NCBI RefSeq assembly: GCF_002874535.1
Contig: NZ_CP025025.1
Coordinates: 4,335,353-4,399,352 of the forward strand
DNA from: Mesobacillus jeotgali
GTDB lineage: Bacteria > Bacillota > Bacilli > Bacillales > Cytobacillaceae
Direction: 5' to 3'
Length of the DNA: 64,000 nucleotides
Position 1 is the first letter of the stretch. Every line of letters starts with the position of its first letter. The notes under the pieces are model-generated. The model saw only the letters and a program-made list of their open reading frames with translations. It was not told the DNA's origin and made no database searches. This document shows positions 1 through 8,219 of the stretch, piece after piece. Both the position numbers and the translations under genes were made by a program.

Positions 1-69
1 CTTGCCGGTCATGATTTTAACGGAAAGCTTGCCGTCGCCCTTGAGATAAGCGAAACACCGTTCGAATAA
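1..69 (+). CDS. 3' end of a YojF-like (DUF1806) protein, cut by window edge
   Basis: The first 22 codons of the window read in frame to a TAA at 67-69, ending in EISETPFE. The remnant is too short for a firm family call. It lies 37 bp upstream of bshB2 on the same strand, and in Bacillus subtilis yojF directly precedes yojG (bshB2), so a YojF-like protein is the likely identity. The call rests mainly on neighbourhood. Confidence 0.5.
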   Translation, partial: LAGHDFNGKLAVALEISETPFE

Positions 70-106
70 GTTATTCAAGGACTGGCTGAAAGGAGAGATT
101 TTTACG

Positions 107-775
107 ATGGAAAAAGAAAGGCATGTACTTGTCGTTTTCCCTCATCCTGATGATGAGGCATTCGGTGTTTCCGGAACAATTGCCTCCCATGTTAACATGG
201 GAACGCCTGTCACATACGCTTGTTTGACACTCGGACAGATGGGACGGAATATGGGGAATCCCCCGTTCGCAAACCGGGAAAACCTCCCTGCAATACGTAA
301 AAAGGAACTGAAGGACGCAGCGCGCGCGATGGGCATTAATGATTTGCGCATGCTCGGGTTCCGTGACAAGACGATTGAGTTCGAGGATGAGAATATGCTG
401 TCCAATCTCATGTCATCATTGATCACAGAATTGAACCCTTCGCTCGTGATCACCTTCTATCCTGGTTACTCCGTCCACCCGGATCACGAGGCAACCGGTG
501 CAGCTGTAGTGCGAGCAGTTGAAAAAATCCCCGAGGCAGACAGGCCGAAGCTTCATTGCGTCGCGTTCTCACGAAATTGTGTCGAAGAGCTTGGCGAGCC
601 GGATATCGTTTATGATATAAGTGCTGTTGCGGACATCAAGCTTGATGCAATCCGTGCACACCGCTCCCAGACTGAGCTGATGCTTGAAGAAATGGCTGAT
701 AAACTGAAGGAAAAGGACCCAAAAACGTTGGCTTGGATTAACAATGAACGCTTCTGGACATATAAGTTTTCCTGA
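107..775 (+). CDS. bshB2: Bacillithiol biosynthesis deacetylase BshB2 (LmbE/PIG-L family)
   Basis: The 222-residue cytoplasmic protein belongs to the zinc-dependent LmbE-like de-N-acetylases. The hallmark PHPDDE lies at residues 12-17, and a second metal-binding HPDH at 124-127. In the bacillithiol pathway this enzyme removes the acetyl group from GlcNAc-malate before cysteine is added. Length and start fit the family: ATG 107 follows AGGAGAG. The yojF-like gene end just upstream gives the usual yojF-bshB2 pair. BshB1 and BshB2 are paralogues; the yojF neighbour favours BshB2. Confidence 0.9.
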   Translation: MEKERHVLVVFPHPDDEAFGVSGTIASHVNMGTPVTYACLTLGQMGRNMGNPPFANRENLPAIRKKELKDAARAMGINDLRMLGFRDKTIEFEDENMLSNLMSSLITELNPSLVITFYPGYSVHPDHEATGAAVVRAVEKIPEADRPKLHCVAFSRNCVEELGEPDIVYDISAVADIKLDAIRAHRSQTELMLEEMADKLKEKDPKTLAWINNERFWTYKFS

Positions 776-776
776 T

Positions 777-804
777 AAAACCCACCTTAATTAGGTGGGT
801 TTTT
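777..804. terminator. Bidirectional intrinsic terminator
   Basis: An 11-bp perfect stem (777-787 with 793-803) has a 5-base loop. A-rich and T-rich flanks mean it can serve bshB2 on the plus strand and the convergent small gene on the minus strand. Confidence 0.85.
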
Positions 805-1139
805 CATTTTCGTTCATAGACTCCCTCAATCATCAAGCCTTTTACGAACACCACTTCGTTTGAAGATTCACCCTTAATACTCCAAACAGATTCCTTAAAT
901 CCAAAAAACTTGCTATTATCTGTTTTGCCAATCAACTTGTCAATCTCAAAGTTTCTTTCCCCATTTAAATAAAACTTCTTATGGGTGTCATAACCGGTAT
1001 GAAATTCTTTGTTTTTGTAAACCAGACTGCCAGCACCATTAGTTGTATACACATCTAAATTTGCATCATAGATGAAAAGGATACTAACCAATAGCAATGG
1101 AGCCAGTATCAGGATTAATCTTTTCTTCTTTTTAAACAA
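804..1139 (-). CDS. Small membrane-anchored protein of unknown function
   Basis: I do not recognise this family. Read from TTG 1139 it gives 111 residues beginning with a lysine-rich stretch (FKKKKR) and one hydrophobic segment of about 18 residues. A polar, probably extracytoplasmic C-terminal domain of about 85 residues follows. TTG 1139 is preferred because AGGAAGTGG ends four bases before it and the product then starts like a normal anchored protein. The frame stays open to a TTG at 1202, but that extension has no ribosome site and puts an odd charged stretch ahead of the membrane helix. It converges on bshB2 and shares its terminator. Confidence 0.6.
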   Translation of the reverse strand: MFKKKKRLILILAPLLLVSILFIYDANLDVYTTNGAGSLVYKNKEFHTGYDTHKKFYLNGERNFEIDKLIGKTDNSKFFGFKESVWSIKGESSNEVVFVKGLMIEGVYERK

Positions 1140-1344
1140 ACGACCACTTCCTGCTTCACACTGTTTTTTTAAAAAAAGAGGCTCATAGACAAATTCCACC
1201 AAAACCCCATAAAAACCTTTTTGTCGTTCTTTTTTCTTTACCCTTCTTTTTATTTCTTATATCCTTCTTCTACCCATTACTTTAGAGCACTTCATAAATT
1301 TGACACATCCTGTTCATATACCTTTCACAAATCCCCACTTGTAA

Positions 1345-1388
1345 TGTGAACTGCATCACACTTTCTACACCTTGTTCCAAGTTACGAT
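1345..1388 (+). promoter_or_regulatory. FNR-box promoter of the nos operon
   Basis: TGTGAACTGCATCACA at 1345-1360 is a perfect TGTGA-N6-TCACA site, the Bacillus Fnr consensus. A -10-like TACGAT lies at 1383-1388. If that hexamer is used, the box is centred near -42, the class II activator position, and no -35 element is needed. This fits oxygen-limited induction of N2O respiration. CRP-family relatives share this half-site, so Fnr itself is inferred. Confidence 0.75.
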
Positions 1389-1427
1389 GTTAGTGAAATT
1401 CATTCAATAAAGGGGGTAATGAAGTCC

Positions 1428-1877
1428 ATGCAAAAAGCTTTAATCAGTTTTATTATTAGCGCTCTGATTGGTCTTGGACTCGGTTACATTGCATTCGATG
1501 TTATCGGCGGAAGCAATGGAGCTACTGAAAACGCTTCCAAAGAAGCAGACACTTCTAAACCGCAGAGTGACAACAAACAAGAGGAGAAGGATGACCAGCC
1601 TGCTGCTGAAACAGTTTCCGCAGATGAAAACATTTTAACATCCAAGGGCTGCCTTAGCTGCCATTCTGTATCTTCTTTAAATCTCACTGGCGGTGCAACT
1701 GGCCCAGATTTATCAAAGGCATTCGAGAATGTTGAAGGAAAGCATGGCAAGCCAATCGATCAGTTCTTAAAAGAGCCTACCTCAGCAGTCATGTCAGGTG
1801 TAATTGGCGGCAATCCACTTTCTGAACAAGAAATTTCAGAAGTAGTAAAACTTCTTGAGGAAGCCTCAAAAAAATAA
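1428..1877 (+). CDS. nosC: Membrane-anchored c-type cytochrome of the nos operon
   Basis: The protein has about 149 residues. An N-terminal hydrophobic helix (about residues 4-27) anchors it, followed by a Glu/Lys/Asp-rich linker and a cytochrome c domain with one CLSCH haem motif (residues 75-79) and a likely axial Met at 122. It probably passes electrons from the quinol pool to NosZ on the outer face of the membrane. It is the first gene of the operon, 19 bp before nosZ, which is the arrangement known from Gram-positive nos clusters. AAAGGGGG precedes two in-frame ATGs. ATG 1428 is chosen because ATG 1419 would leave only two bases of spacing. Confidence 0.85.
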   Translation: MQKALISFIISALIGLGLGYIAFDVIGGSNGATENASKEADTSKPQSDNKQEEKDDQPAAETVSADENILTSKGCLSCHSVSSLNLTGGATGPDLSKAFENVEGKHGKPIDQFLKEPTSAVMSGVIGGNPLSEQEISEVVKLLEEASKK

Positions 1878-1896
1878 ACAAGGTGGTGCAAAGTAG

Positions 1897-3768
1897 ATGA
1901 AAAAATGGATTCCAATTGCCACGGGACTCGCTACCGGGCTCCTTGCTGCAACGGTTTTCTTTGCTGATTTTTCTCCTGGAGACCGAAATGAAGCAATAGC
2001 GGAAAGCAGCAAAAACAAAACAAATGCGGAAAAAGTATATGTACCTTTTGGTGAAAAGGATGAGTACTACTTATTCGCTTCGGGCGGACACTCAGGACAG
2101 ATGTTCATTTATGGTGTCCCATCCATGAGGCATATCAGGACCGTACCGGTATTCAGCCCAGATTCAGCAACTGGTTACGGCTTTGATAAACACTCAAAAG
2201 AAATGATGGGCGGCTTTACATGGGGCGATCTCCATCACCCGGCATTTTCAGAAACCAATGGTGATTACGACGGTAAATACATGTTTGCGACCGATGTCGG
2301 CAACAGCCGTGCGGCAGTCATGAACCTTGAAACGTTTACTGTTAAGGATATCATTGATGTTCCAAATACGAGCGGTCCGCACTGTGCAGCATTCGTTACG
2401 GAAAACACTGAATATATGTTCCTGCCAACACGTTTCGCAGTGCCGATTGGAAGAGAGTATGCACCGCTTGACGACTATAGCGAAAAGTACCGCGGCGTCA
2501 TGTCAGCAGTTACTTTTGACGAGAAAAAGGAAAAATTGAACATTGCCTACCAGGTTGCCCTTCCGCCATGGTCCTATGACCTATCTGATGCAGGGAAAAA
2601 GGTATCCAAGGATTGGGCAGTCATGACTACCTATAACACAGAAGAAGCAACGACGAACCTGGAAATCAACGCTTCCCAGGCAGACCGCGACTTTATCGTC
2701 CTGTTCAACTGGAAAGAGCTTGAGCAAATGGTCAAGGACGGAAAGTATGACGAAGTAACTGGCCAGAAGATGATCTTCCCTGAAAAGCATAAAGGCGGCA
2801 TGTACCTGGTGCCTGTAGCCAAATCGCCGCACGGTGTCGATGTAACTCCAGATGGAAAGCACTTTATTGCCTCTGGTAAACTGGCACCATCTATGACTGT
2901 ATTCTCTTTTGAAAAAGCGTTCAAAGCGATTGAAAACAAAGAATTCGCTGGAGAGCGGAATGGTATTCCAATTATCAAATACGAGTCTGTCATGGAAAAA
3001 GAAGTGAACCCAGAAAATGCGCTGGGACCGCTTCATACTCAATTTGATGAGCAAGGCATGGCTTACACAACGATGTTCATCTCATCTGAAATCGTGAAAT
3101 GGGATCCGAAGACTGGTGAAACTTTGGACCGGGTGCCTGTACAGTACTCACCTGGACATTCTGTTGCAGCTGAGGGAGATACAGTCGCACCTGATGGAAA
3201 ATACCTCATTGCATTGAACAAAATTGCAAAAGACAGCTATCTATCTGTGGGCCCTTCCCACCCTGAATCCATGCAGCTGATCGACCTGCGCGGCGACAAA
3301 ATGGAAGTCATCCAGTCTGCCCCGGTCAACCCAGAACCGCACTACGCACAAATGATCAAGGCAGATAAAATCAAAACGATTACCGTTTACCCTAAGGATG
3401 AAAAGAACCCTGACGCAGTTTACAGCCAGGAAGAAACCCGCATCGAAAGGAAAGGCAACGAAGTCCATGTCTACGGAATTGCCATGCGTTCAAAATTCAT
3501 TTTTGATGCAAAAGCGGAACGACCAGATCAAATTGAAGTCAAAAAAGGAGATAAAGTCTTTATCCACCTGACTAATATCGACTTTGACCAGGACATTACC
3601 CACGGCTTTGCCATCAATGGCTACGATTTGAATATTGAAGTACAGCCTGGACAGACGAATACAGTGGAATTCACCGCAGATAAAGCAGGGACATTCCCGA
3701 TTTACTGTACGAACTTCTGCTCAGCACTGCACCAGGAAATGACCGGTTACTTCCTGGTAAAACCGTAA
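1897..3768 (+). CDS. nosZ: Nitrous oxide reductase NosZ, clade II (Sec type)
   Basis: This is the catalytic enzyme reducing N2O to N2, acting outside the membrane. All copper ligands expected in the family are visible. The seven CuZ histidines lie in LHHP (two), GPHC, SPHG, LHTQF, PGHS and EPHY. The C-terminal cupredoxin domain holds CuA, with His569, Cys604, Cys608, His612 and Met615 (the CTNFC stretch). The leader is MKKWIPIATGL and has no twin-arginine, so export is by Sec, the mark of clade II enzymes. At 623 residues it is complete. The ribosome site AAGGTGGTG precedes ATG 1897. Confidence 0.97.
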   Translation: MKKWIPIATGLATGLLAATVFFADFSPGDRNEAIAESSKNKTNAEKVYVPFGEKDEYYLFASGGHSGQMFIYGVPSMRHIRTVPVFSPDSATGYGFDKHSKEMMGGFTWGDLHHPAFSETNGDYDGKYMFATDVGNSRAAVMNLETFTVKDIIDVPNTSGPHCAAFVTENTEYMFLPTRFAVPIGREYAPLDDYSEKYRGVMSAVTFDEKKEKLNIAYQVALPPWSYDLSDAGKKVSKDWAVMTTYNTEEATTNLEINASQADRDFIVLFNWKELEQMVKDGKYDEVTGQKMIFPEKHKGGMYLVPVAKSPHGVDVTPDGKHFIASGKLAPSMTVFSFEKAFKAIENKEFAGERNGIPIIKYESVMEKEVNPENALGPLHTQFDEQGMAYTTMFISSEIVKWDPKTGETLDRVPVQYSPGHSVAAEGDTVAPDGKYLIALNKIAKDSYLSVGPSHPESMQLIDLRGDKMEVIQSAPVNPEPHYAQMIKADKIKTITVYPKDEKNPDAVYSQEETRIERKGNEVHVYGIAMRSKFIFDAKAERPDQIEVKKGDKVFIHLTNIDFDQDITHGFAINGYDLNIEVQPGQTNTVEFTADKAGTFPIYCTNFCSALHQEMTGYFLVKP

Positions 3769-3789
3769 TTTCATTGCAAAACTGGTGAA

Positions 3790-3816
3790 GGGTATCAGCC
3801 TCTAAAGTTGATACCC
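3790..3816 (+). other. Hairpin between nosZ and the rest of the operon
   Basis: GGGTATCA (3790-3797) pairs with TGATACCC (3809-3816) around an 11-base loop. No T-run follows, so it is not a full terminator. A role as an mRNA 3'-end stabiliser or partial terminator, giving more nosCZ message than downstream message, is inferred. Confidence 0.6.
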
Positions 3817-3856
3817 TCACCCCTTTAAATCACTCAAACAGAAAGGTGTGATTCCC

Positions 3857-4417
3857 TTGGCCGGAAAAAAACTCTCAATCCTTTCCTCTGGATTGATAGC
3901 TGGAGCTGCTGTATTGATAGGCTCTTCCTTATTTTTCCCGTGGTGGGGCATGGAGTTTTTTGCTCCTCAATATCCAGAAGGTTTGAATATCATAGTCTAT
4001 CCAGACAAACTGGAGGGCGAAATCGATATCGTCAATGGGCTCAACCACTATATTGGCATGAAAGGCTTCAGCGAAGAAAACTTTCCAGAACTCACTTACC
4101 TTAAGTATTTGATTGGCGGATTAGCCTTACTAACTCTGATCACAGCCGTTCTCAGGAGAAAAAAAGTTCTTTATTTCCTGATTGGATTATTTTCAATTGG
4201 CGGTTTATTGGGTGTCTGGGATCTGCGCCGCTGGCTACATGACTTTGGAACGGATTTAAGCCCAACCGCTCCGATAAAAGTAGATCCTTTTGTCCCGCCG
4301 ATTATTGGTGAGAATACACTCGCAAATTTCATTACTAACAGCTACCTTGGCACTGGTTCTTTTTTAGTATTAGCAGCATTCATCCTGATTCTCATTCCCC
4401 TTTGGAAGGATCGTTGA
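3857..4417 (+). CDS. nosB: Four-helix membrane protein of the nos cluster (NosB-like)
   Basis: The protein has about 186 residues with hydrophobic segments near residues 10-28, 85-102, 108-125 and 160-182. Between the first two is an outside loop containing PWWGMEFF and HYIGMKGF. Proteins of this shape sit between nosZ and nosD in Gram-positive and other clade II clusters and are called NosB; the exact role is unknown. TTG 3857 is chosen as the start because GAAAGGTG (3841-3848) lies eight bases upstream. A GTG at 3848 would overlap that ribosome site. The stop is two bases before nosD. Confidence 0.7.
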   Translation: MAGKKLSILSSGLIAGAAVLIGSSLFFPWWGMEFFAPQYPEGLNIIVYPDKLEGEIDIVNGLNHYIGMKGFSEENFPELTYLKYLIGGLALLTLITAVLRRKKVLYFLIGLFSIGGLLGVWDLRRWLHDFGTDLSPTAPIKVDPFVPPIIGENTLANFITNSYLGTGSFLVLAAFILILIPLWKDR

Positions 4418-4419
4418 CC

Positions 4420-5754
4420 ATGAAAAAAATCCTTTGGCTGCTCTTGCTCCTTTCCGCCATTACTTTTCCGGAAAAGGGGACGGCAGCACAAAACCTGCAG
4501 GCCGTCATTGATTCAGCCAAAGATGGCGCAATCATCCAGCTTGAAAGCACTAGTTACATTGGAAACATAGTGATTGATAAGCCGCTTACCCTTACTGGAA
4601 AGAAAGGGACTGTCATTGAAGGAGATGGCAAAGGCAATGTCATTTCTGTTCGCGCTTCTGGTGTCACCATTTCAGACCTCAAAGTCACACATAGCGGAAT
4701 GGACCGAAACAGCCCGGAAGAATACGCAGCGATCAAGGTGTATACAGATGGGAACATCATCCGGAATATCAGGATTGACCAATCGTTCCATGGAGTTTAT
4801 TTAAGCAAAGCACATAACAATACGATTGAAAATGTAAGTGTAGAAGGCCTTGGCAAAGGAGAAATAGCAGCCCAGGGAAATGGCCTGCATATCTATTATT
4901 CAAACGGCAACCTATTAAAAAACAATTATATTGAAGGCACAAGAGATGGAATGTTTTTCGATTATGCCAATGACAATAAAGCCTTAAACAATAAAATTTC
5001 GAAAACACGTTACGGTCTGCATTATATGTACTCAGACCGCAACGAATTTAAAAACAACATATTCACCTTTAATACAGGAGGGGCAGCCATCATGCACTCC
5101 AACCAGCTCAAGCTGGAAAACAACCAGTTCATCTTTAATTATGGACATCGCTCTTTTGGACTGCTGGTATTATCAGCAAACGAAAATAACATTGAGAACA
5201 ACACTTTCTACATGAATCAAAGAGGGTTATATATAGATCAATCTACCAATAATCTGATTCGGTCGAACCATCTCTCACAAAACCAGATTGGAATCGAGCT
5301 ATGGGCGAGTTCAAACGAACAGATTTTCACTGGAAATACGATTGAAGAAAACACCATACCAGCTGTCACATTGGGAGGCACTGGCAGGAATGACTGGAGC
5401 TTTGAAGGAATCGGCAATGATTGGGGCAGGTCTTTCCCTTTACTCGATCTCGACCAGGATGGTGTGGGTGACAGTCCGGCAATCTATAAATCCTCACTAT
5501 ATGAACTGATTGAGGATCAGGAACTTATCTATCTTTTCCTAAAAAGTCCGGCCATTACCATCTATGAAAAACTGAATCGGCTGCTGGATCAAGATAAAAC
5601 GATGTTTGAGGATCAGTATCCTCTGGTTAACGGGCGGAAATCAATACCCTACCTGCCCGTAATTATCATAATTGCCGTCTTCGCAACGGCCATCTTCGCA
5701 AAAAGGAGAAAACTGCTATGTATTTCATTTGGAAGGAATGGAAGGAAAATATAA
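4420..5754 (+). CDS. nosD: NosD, exported beta-helix copper-site assembly protein
   Basis: The 444-residue protein has a signal peptide (about residues 1-23, ending near GTAAQ). A long right-handed beta-helix follows, built of NNxI-type repeats (CASH/NosD family), and then a C-terminal membrane helix followed by KRR, so it is tethered outside the cell. NosD works with the NosF/NosY ABC transporter in maturing the CuZ centre. GGAAGGA precedes ATG 4420. The last 37 bases overlap the nosY start, indicating translational coupling. Confidence 0.9.
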   Translation: MKKILWLLLLLSAITFPEKGTAAQNLQAVIDSAKDGAIIQLESTSYIGNIVIDKPLTLTGKKGTVIEGDGKGNVISVRASGVTISDLKVTHSGMDRNSPEEYAAIKVYTDGNIIRNIRIDQSFHGVYLSKAHNNTIENVSVEGLGKGEIAAQGNGLHIYYSNGNLLKNNYIEGTRDGMFFDYANDNKALNNKISKTRYGLHYMYSDRNEFKNNIFTFNTGGAAIMHSNQLKLENNQFIFNYGHRSFGLLVLSANENNIENNTFYMNQRGLYIDQSTNNLIRSNHLSQNQIGIELWASSNEQIFTGNTIEENTIPAVTLGGTGRNDWSFEGIGNDWGRSFPLLDLDQDGVGDSPAIYKSSLYELIEDQELIYLFLKSPAITIYEKLNRLLDQDKTMFEDQYPLVNGRKSIPYLPVIIIIAVFATAIFAKRRKLLCISFGRNGRKI

Positions 5755-6515
5755 GAGGCAAAGGGCTCTGGCTTGCGATCGGTACAATCATACTAGTTTC
5801 TGTTCTGCTGCTTGTAAGATCAACTTCTCTTTCCTATGATCAGGGTTTGTATATCTTGCTCATCAACCTGTTCGACACACTGATTTATTTTATCCCGATT
5901 CTGTACTTATTCATGGGCGCTTTCTCTATCTTCCAGGAAAAAGAGCAAAAAACACTGGTCATGCTTTTGACCAAACAAGAAAGCTATTGGACATTTCTCG
6001 CCAAAAAGAGCTTTGGGATGCACTTAGTATTTCTTACACCAGTAATCACCTGGTTTTTCTTATTCCTTATTCCTTTAAAAATTTTCTTTAAAGCTGATAT
6101 CGGAACCTATCTTGTCTTTGTTCTTTCTATCACTGTCCTCATGCTGGTGTTCACGCAAATCGGTGCCCTGGTAGGGAGTATCAGCAGGTCAAGAATGCAG
6201 ATTGCCGGTATTGCCGTCATCATTTGGTTCTATTTCTTTTTCTTACATGACTTTGCCCTGTTATCCATCATCCAGGGTGTGACCCATGAGAATGTAAAGC
6301 TATTCTCGATTGCCTACTTTTTGAATCCAATACAGGCAGTAAGGATGTATCTTGAAACAGGTGTAGGGATTTACTCATTTGGGCACATGTCGCGTCTATT
6401 GAAGTCCTTCATGTGGCTGCAGCCGGGTGCATTCCTTGGAGCCAGCCTTATATTCTGGATGGCTGCCACATTTATCAGTTCCGTTCTATTGCATCGTAAG
6501 GAGGGTTTTGAATGA
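5718..6515 (+). CDS. nosY: NosY, ABC-2 type permease for NosZ maturation
   Basis: This 265-residue protein is almost entirely hydrophobic, with about six membrane segments and the FxEKEQKTLVMLLT stretch typical of ABC-2 permeases after the second helix. It pairs with NosF; the NosDFY complex is needed for CuZ assembly in known systems. AAGGAG precedes ATG 5718, inside the nosD coding region. Its stop overlaps the nosF start by four bases. Confidence 0.88.
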   Translation: MYFIWKEWKENIRGKGLWLAIGTIILVSVLLLVRSTSLSYDQGLYILLINLFDTLIYFIPILYLFMGAFSIFQEKEQKTLVMLLTKQESYWTFLAKKSFGMHLVFLTPVITWFFLFLIPLKIFFKADIGTYLVFVLSITVLMLVFTQIGALVGSISRSRMQIAGIAVIIWFYFFFLHDFALLSIIQGVTHENVKLFSIAYFLNPIQAVRMYLETGVGIYSFGHMSRLLKSFMWLQPGAFLGASLIFWMAATFISSVLLHRKEGFE

Positions 6516-7186
6516 TCAGCGTTTCTGGTTTGACACAATCATATGGCAATAATGAAATCTTGAACAATATCAGCCTTTCTATCGAGAAAAACGAAGTATG
6601 TGCCCTCGTTGGCAGAAACGGAGCTGGCAAATCTACATTTATCAATAGTTTGCTTGGACTGATTCCCATCAAGAAAGGCGAAATAATGGTGAATGGCAAG
6701 CCTCGCAAAAGAAATAACCGCTGGAAAAACGAGATTGCCTATTTGCCGGAAAAATTCATGCTATATCCCTCTTTGACAGGCTATGAAAATATCGTTTTCT
6801 TTGCCCAGGCTGGCAAAGGAAAAGCGGATACAAAAAAAATAGAGCAGATTTTGATGTCCGTGGGACTCTGGGAAGACCGAGCCAGGACTATCAAGGGCTA
6901 TTCGAAAGGGATGCTCCAGAGACTGGGGCTTGCCATCACTCTTTATCAGGATTCCGACATTTTGATTCTTGATGAACCTACAAGTGGCATTGACCCAATG
7001 GGCCGCAAAGAGATCCTGGAAGTTCTTCACTCTTTATCAGGTAAAACCATTCTGCTCTCTTCTCATCATTTGGAGGAGATCAAACAAATCTGTACACATG
7101 TAGCTTTTTTAGATAACGGGAAAATGACCAAATACACAGTCGATGATTTTTTAAGAATTCAGGAATTAGGGGGCATGAAAAAATGA
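6512..7186 (+). CDS. nosF: NosF, ABC ATPase for NosZ maturation
   Basis: The 224-residue ATPase has Walker A GRNGAGKST (residues 34-42), an SKGM signature in place of LSGGQ, and Walker B ILILDEP followed by TSGIDP. The H-loop is in SSHHLEE. Non-canonical signatures of this kind are common in ABC-2 exporter ATPases. It is translationally coupled to nosY upstream (ATGA overlap) and to the lipoprotein downstream (4-base overlap). Confidence 0.9.
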   Translation: MISVSGLTQSYGNNEILNNISLSIEKNEVCALVGRNGAGKSTFINSLLGLIPIKKGEIMVNGKPRKRNNRWKNEIAYLPEKFMLYPSLTGYENIVFFAQAGKGKADTKKIEQILMSVGLWEDRARTIKGYSKGMLQRLGLAITLYQDSDILILDEPTSGIDPMGRKEILEVLHSLSGKTILLSSHHLEEIKQICTHVAFLDNGKMTKYTVDDFLRIQELGGMKK

Positions 7187-8085
7187 AAAAGCTATTTGTA
7201 TCTTTGTTCTTATTGTTAGCGATCCTGTTAGCCGGATGCAGCGCGGAGCCGGATTGGAAACTCGAAATCACCAAAGAACCAGTCTTTGCAAACGGGAAAG
7301 AGTCAAACTTTGAGATCAAGGTGACGGAAGATGGAACCACTGTAAAGGACCTCCATATCGCAGCTGAGTTTGCGATGGCCAGCATGGACCATGGGACGAT
7401 TGATGTTGTACTGGAAGAACGATCTGATGGTGTTTATTCCGGAAATGCCGAATTTTCAATGCCAGGAGAATGGGAAGCAGCCTTCACTATTGAAAAGGAC
7501 GGATCTATTCAAGAAAAAGTTGTTAACCTGAATGTTAAAAAAGCGGAAGGTGTTGCTTCCATCAATGGTGAATGGATTACAGATGAAGACCTGGAATTTT
7601 ACCAGTTCATCAATAAACTACACATTGAAATCAACCGCGAAACAGACCGGGAAAAATATACCGGAGAAAAGCTTGATGAAGCACTTGCTTATTGGGATAA
7701 CCAGGAGAAACTGAACCAGGACAAAAACCAGCTATTGACACAAATCATCAGGCTGAGGGCCATGGCGATGCTTGGCCTCGAAAAAGGACATGAGGCAACA
7801 GATCAGGAAGTGAACGGCGCCATTGAAAAAGTACGCGCTCAATACAGCAGCTCAGATGCAGCAAAAAAACTGATTGCACAATATGGCGAAGAAAAATTCT
7901 GGGGTATCCAGGAGCAGCAATACGCCCGGATTGTCCTGACACAAAAGGTCCAGAACGATTTAATTGAAAAGGTGAAAAAGGAAAATCCAAAAGCAGGTGA
8001 ACAAGAGATTCTTTTCACAGCTGAAAAGGAATATGAAGAGCTATTGGTCAGCCAGGTGAACTCCTTAAAAATCGAGATTATGTAG
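7183..8085 (+). CDS. Nos-operon lipoprotein: YtkA/FixH-like domain fused to a SurA_N-like domain
   Basis: The 300-residue protein has a type II signal peptide with lipobox LAGC (Cys19), so it is lipid-anchored outside. Residues about 27-118 look like a YtkA/FixH-type beta-sandwich and carry Met65, Met68 and His70 in MASMDHG, a plausible copper ligand set. Residues about 124-280 begin ASINGEWITDEDLEFY and are helical and charged, like the N-terminal domain of SurA/PrsA foldases. No NosL gene is present in the cluster. A copper chaperone or NosZ-folding role is therefore inferred, not shown. It is the last gene of the operon. Confidence 0.75.
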   Translation: MKKLFVSLFLLLAILLAGCSAEPDWKLEITKEPVFANGKESNFEIKVTEDGTTVKDLHIAAEFAMASMDHGTIDVVLEERSDGVYSGNAEFSMPGEWEAAFTIEKDGSIQEKVVNLNVKKAEGVASINGEWITDEDLEFYQFINKLHIEINRETDREKYTGEKLDEALAYWDNQEKLNQDKNQLLTQIIRLRAMAMLGLEKGHEATDQEVNGAIEKVRAQYSSSDAAKKLIAQYGEEKFWGIQEQQYARIVLTQKVQNDLIEKVKKENPKAGEQEILFTAEKEYEELLVSQVNSLKIEIM

Positions 8086-8109
8086 GCCCTCTTATTTGAG
8101 GGCTTTTTT
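8086..8109 (+). terminator. Intrinsic terminator of the nos operon
   Basis: GCCCTC (8086-8091) pairs with GAGGGC (8098-8103), followed by six T. It starts at the base after the stop codon of the lipoprotein gene. Confidence 0.9.
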
Positions 8110-8129
8110 GTCGTTTTTCGTTAAATTTT

Positions 8130-8194
8130 GTGAGTGATTACTCACTATACAAAGTTAAATATTTGCGTTATGATCTTAGTGAGTGATTACTCAC
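8130..8194 (+). promoter_or_regulatory. Promoter flanked by two identical TetR-type operators
   Basis: GTGAGTGATTACTCAC occurs at 8130-8145 and again at 8179-8194. Each copy has 6-bp inverted arms around a 4-bp centre. Between them lies a sigma-A promoter: TATACA 8146-8151, a 17-bp gap, TATGAT 8169-8174. One operator abuts the -35 and the other covers the expected start site. The TetR-family gene at the end of the operon (9985) is the obvious candidate ligand-responsive repressor. Confidence 0.8.
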
Positions 8195-8219
8195 TTTTAA
8201 AAAGGATGGTGAAGGTTCA

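Noticed and set aside
1139-1202. N-terminal extension of the small membrane protein to TTG 1202
   Set aside because: No ribosome site is present and the extension is unlike an N-terminus. TTG 1139 has AGGAAGTGG at proper spacing.
1897-3768. Tat-exported clade I NosZ
   Set aside because: The leader has KKW and no twin-arginine, and the gene order with a c-type cytochrome and NosB-like protein is that of clade II.
3790-3816. Terminator ending the nos transcript after nosZ
   Set aside because: There is no T-run and the downstream nos genes have no promoter that I can see, so full termination is unlikely.
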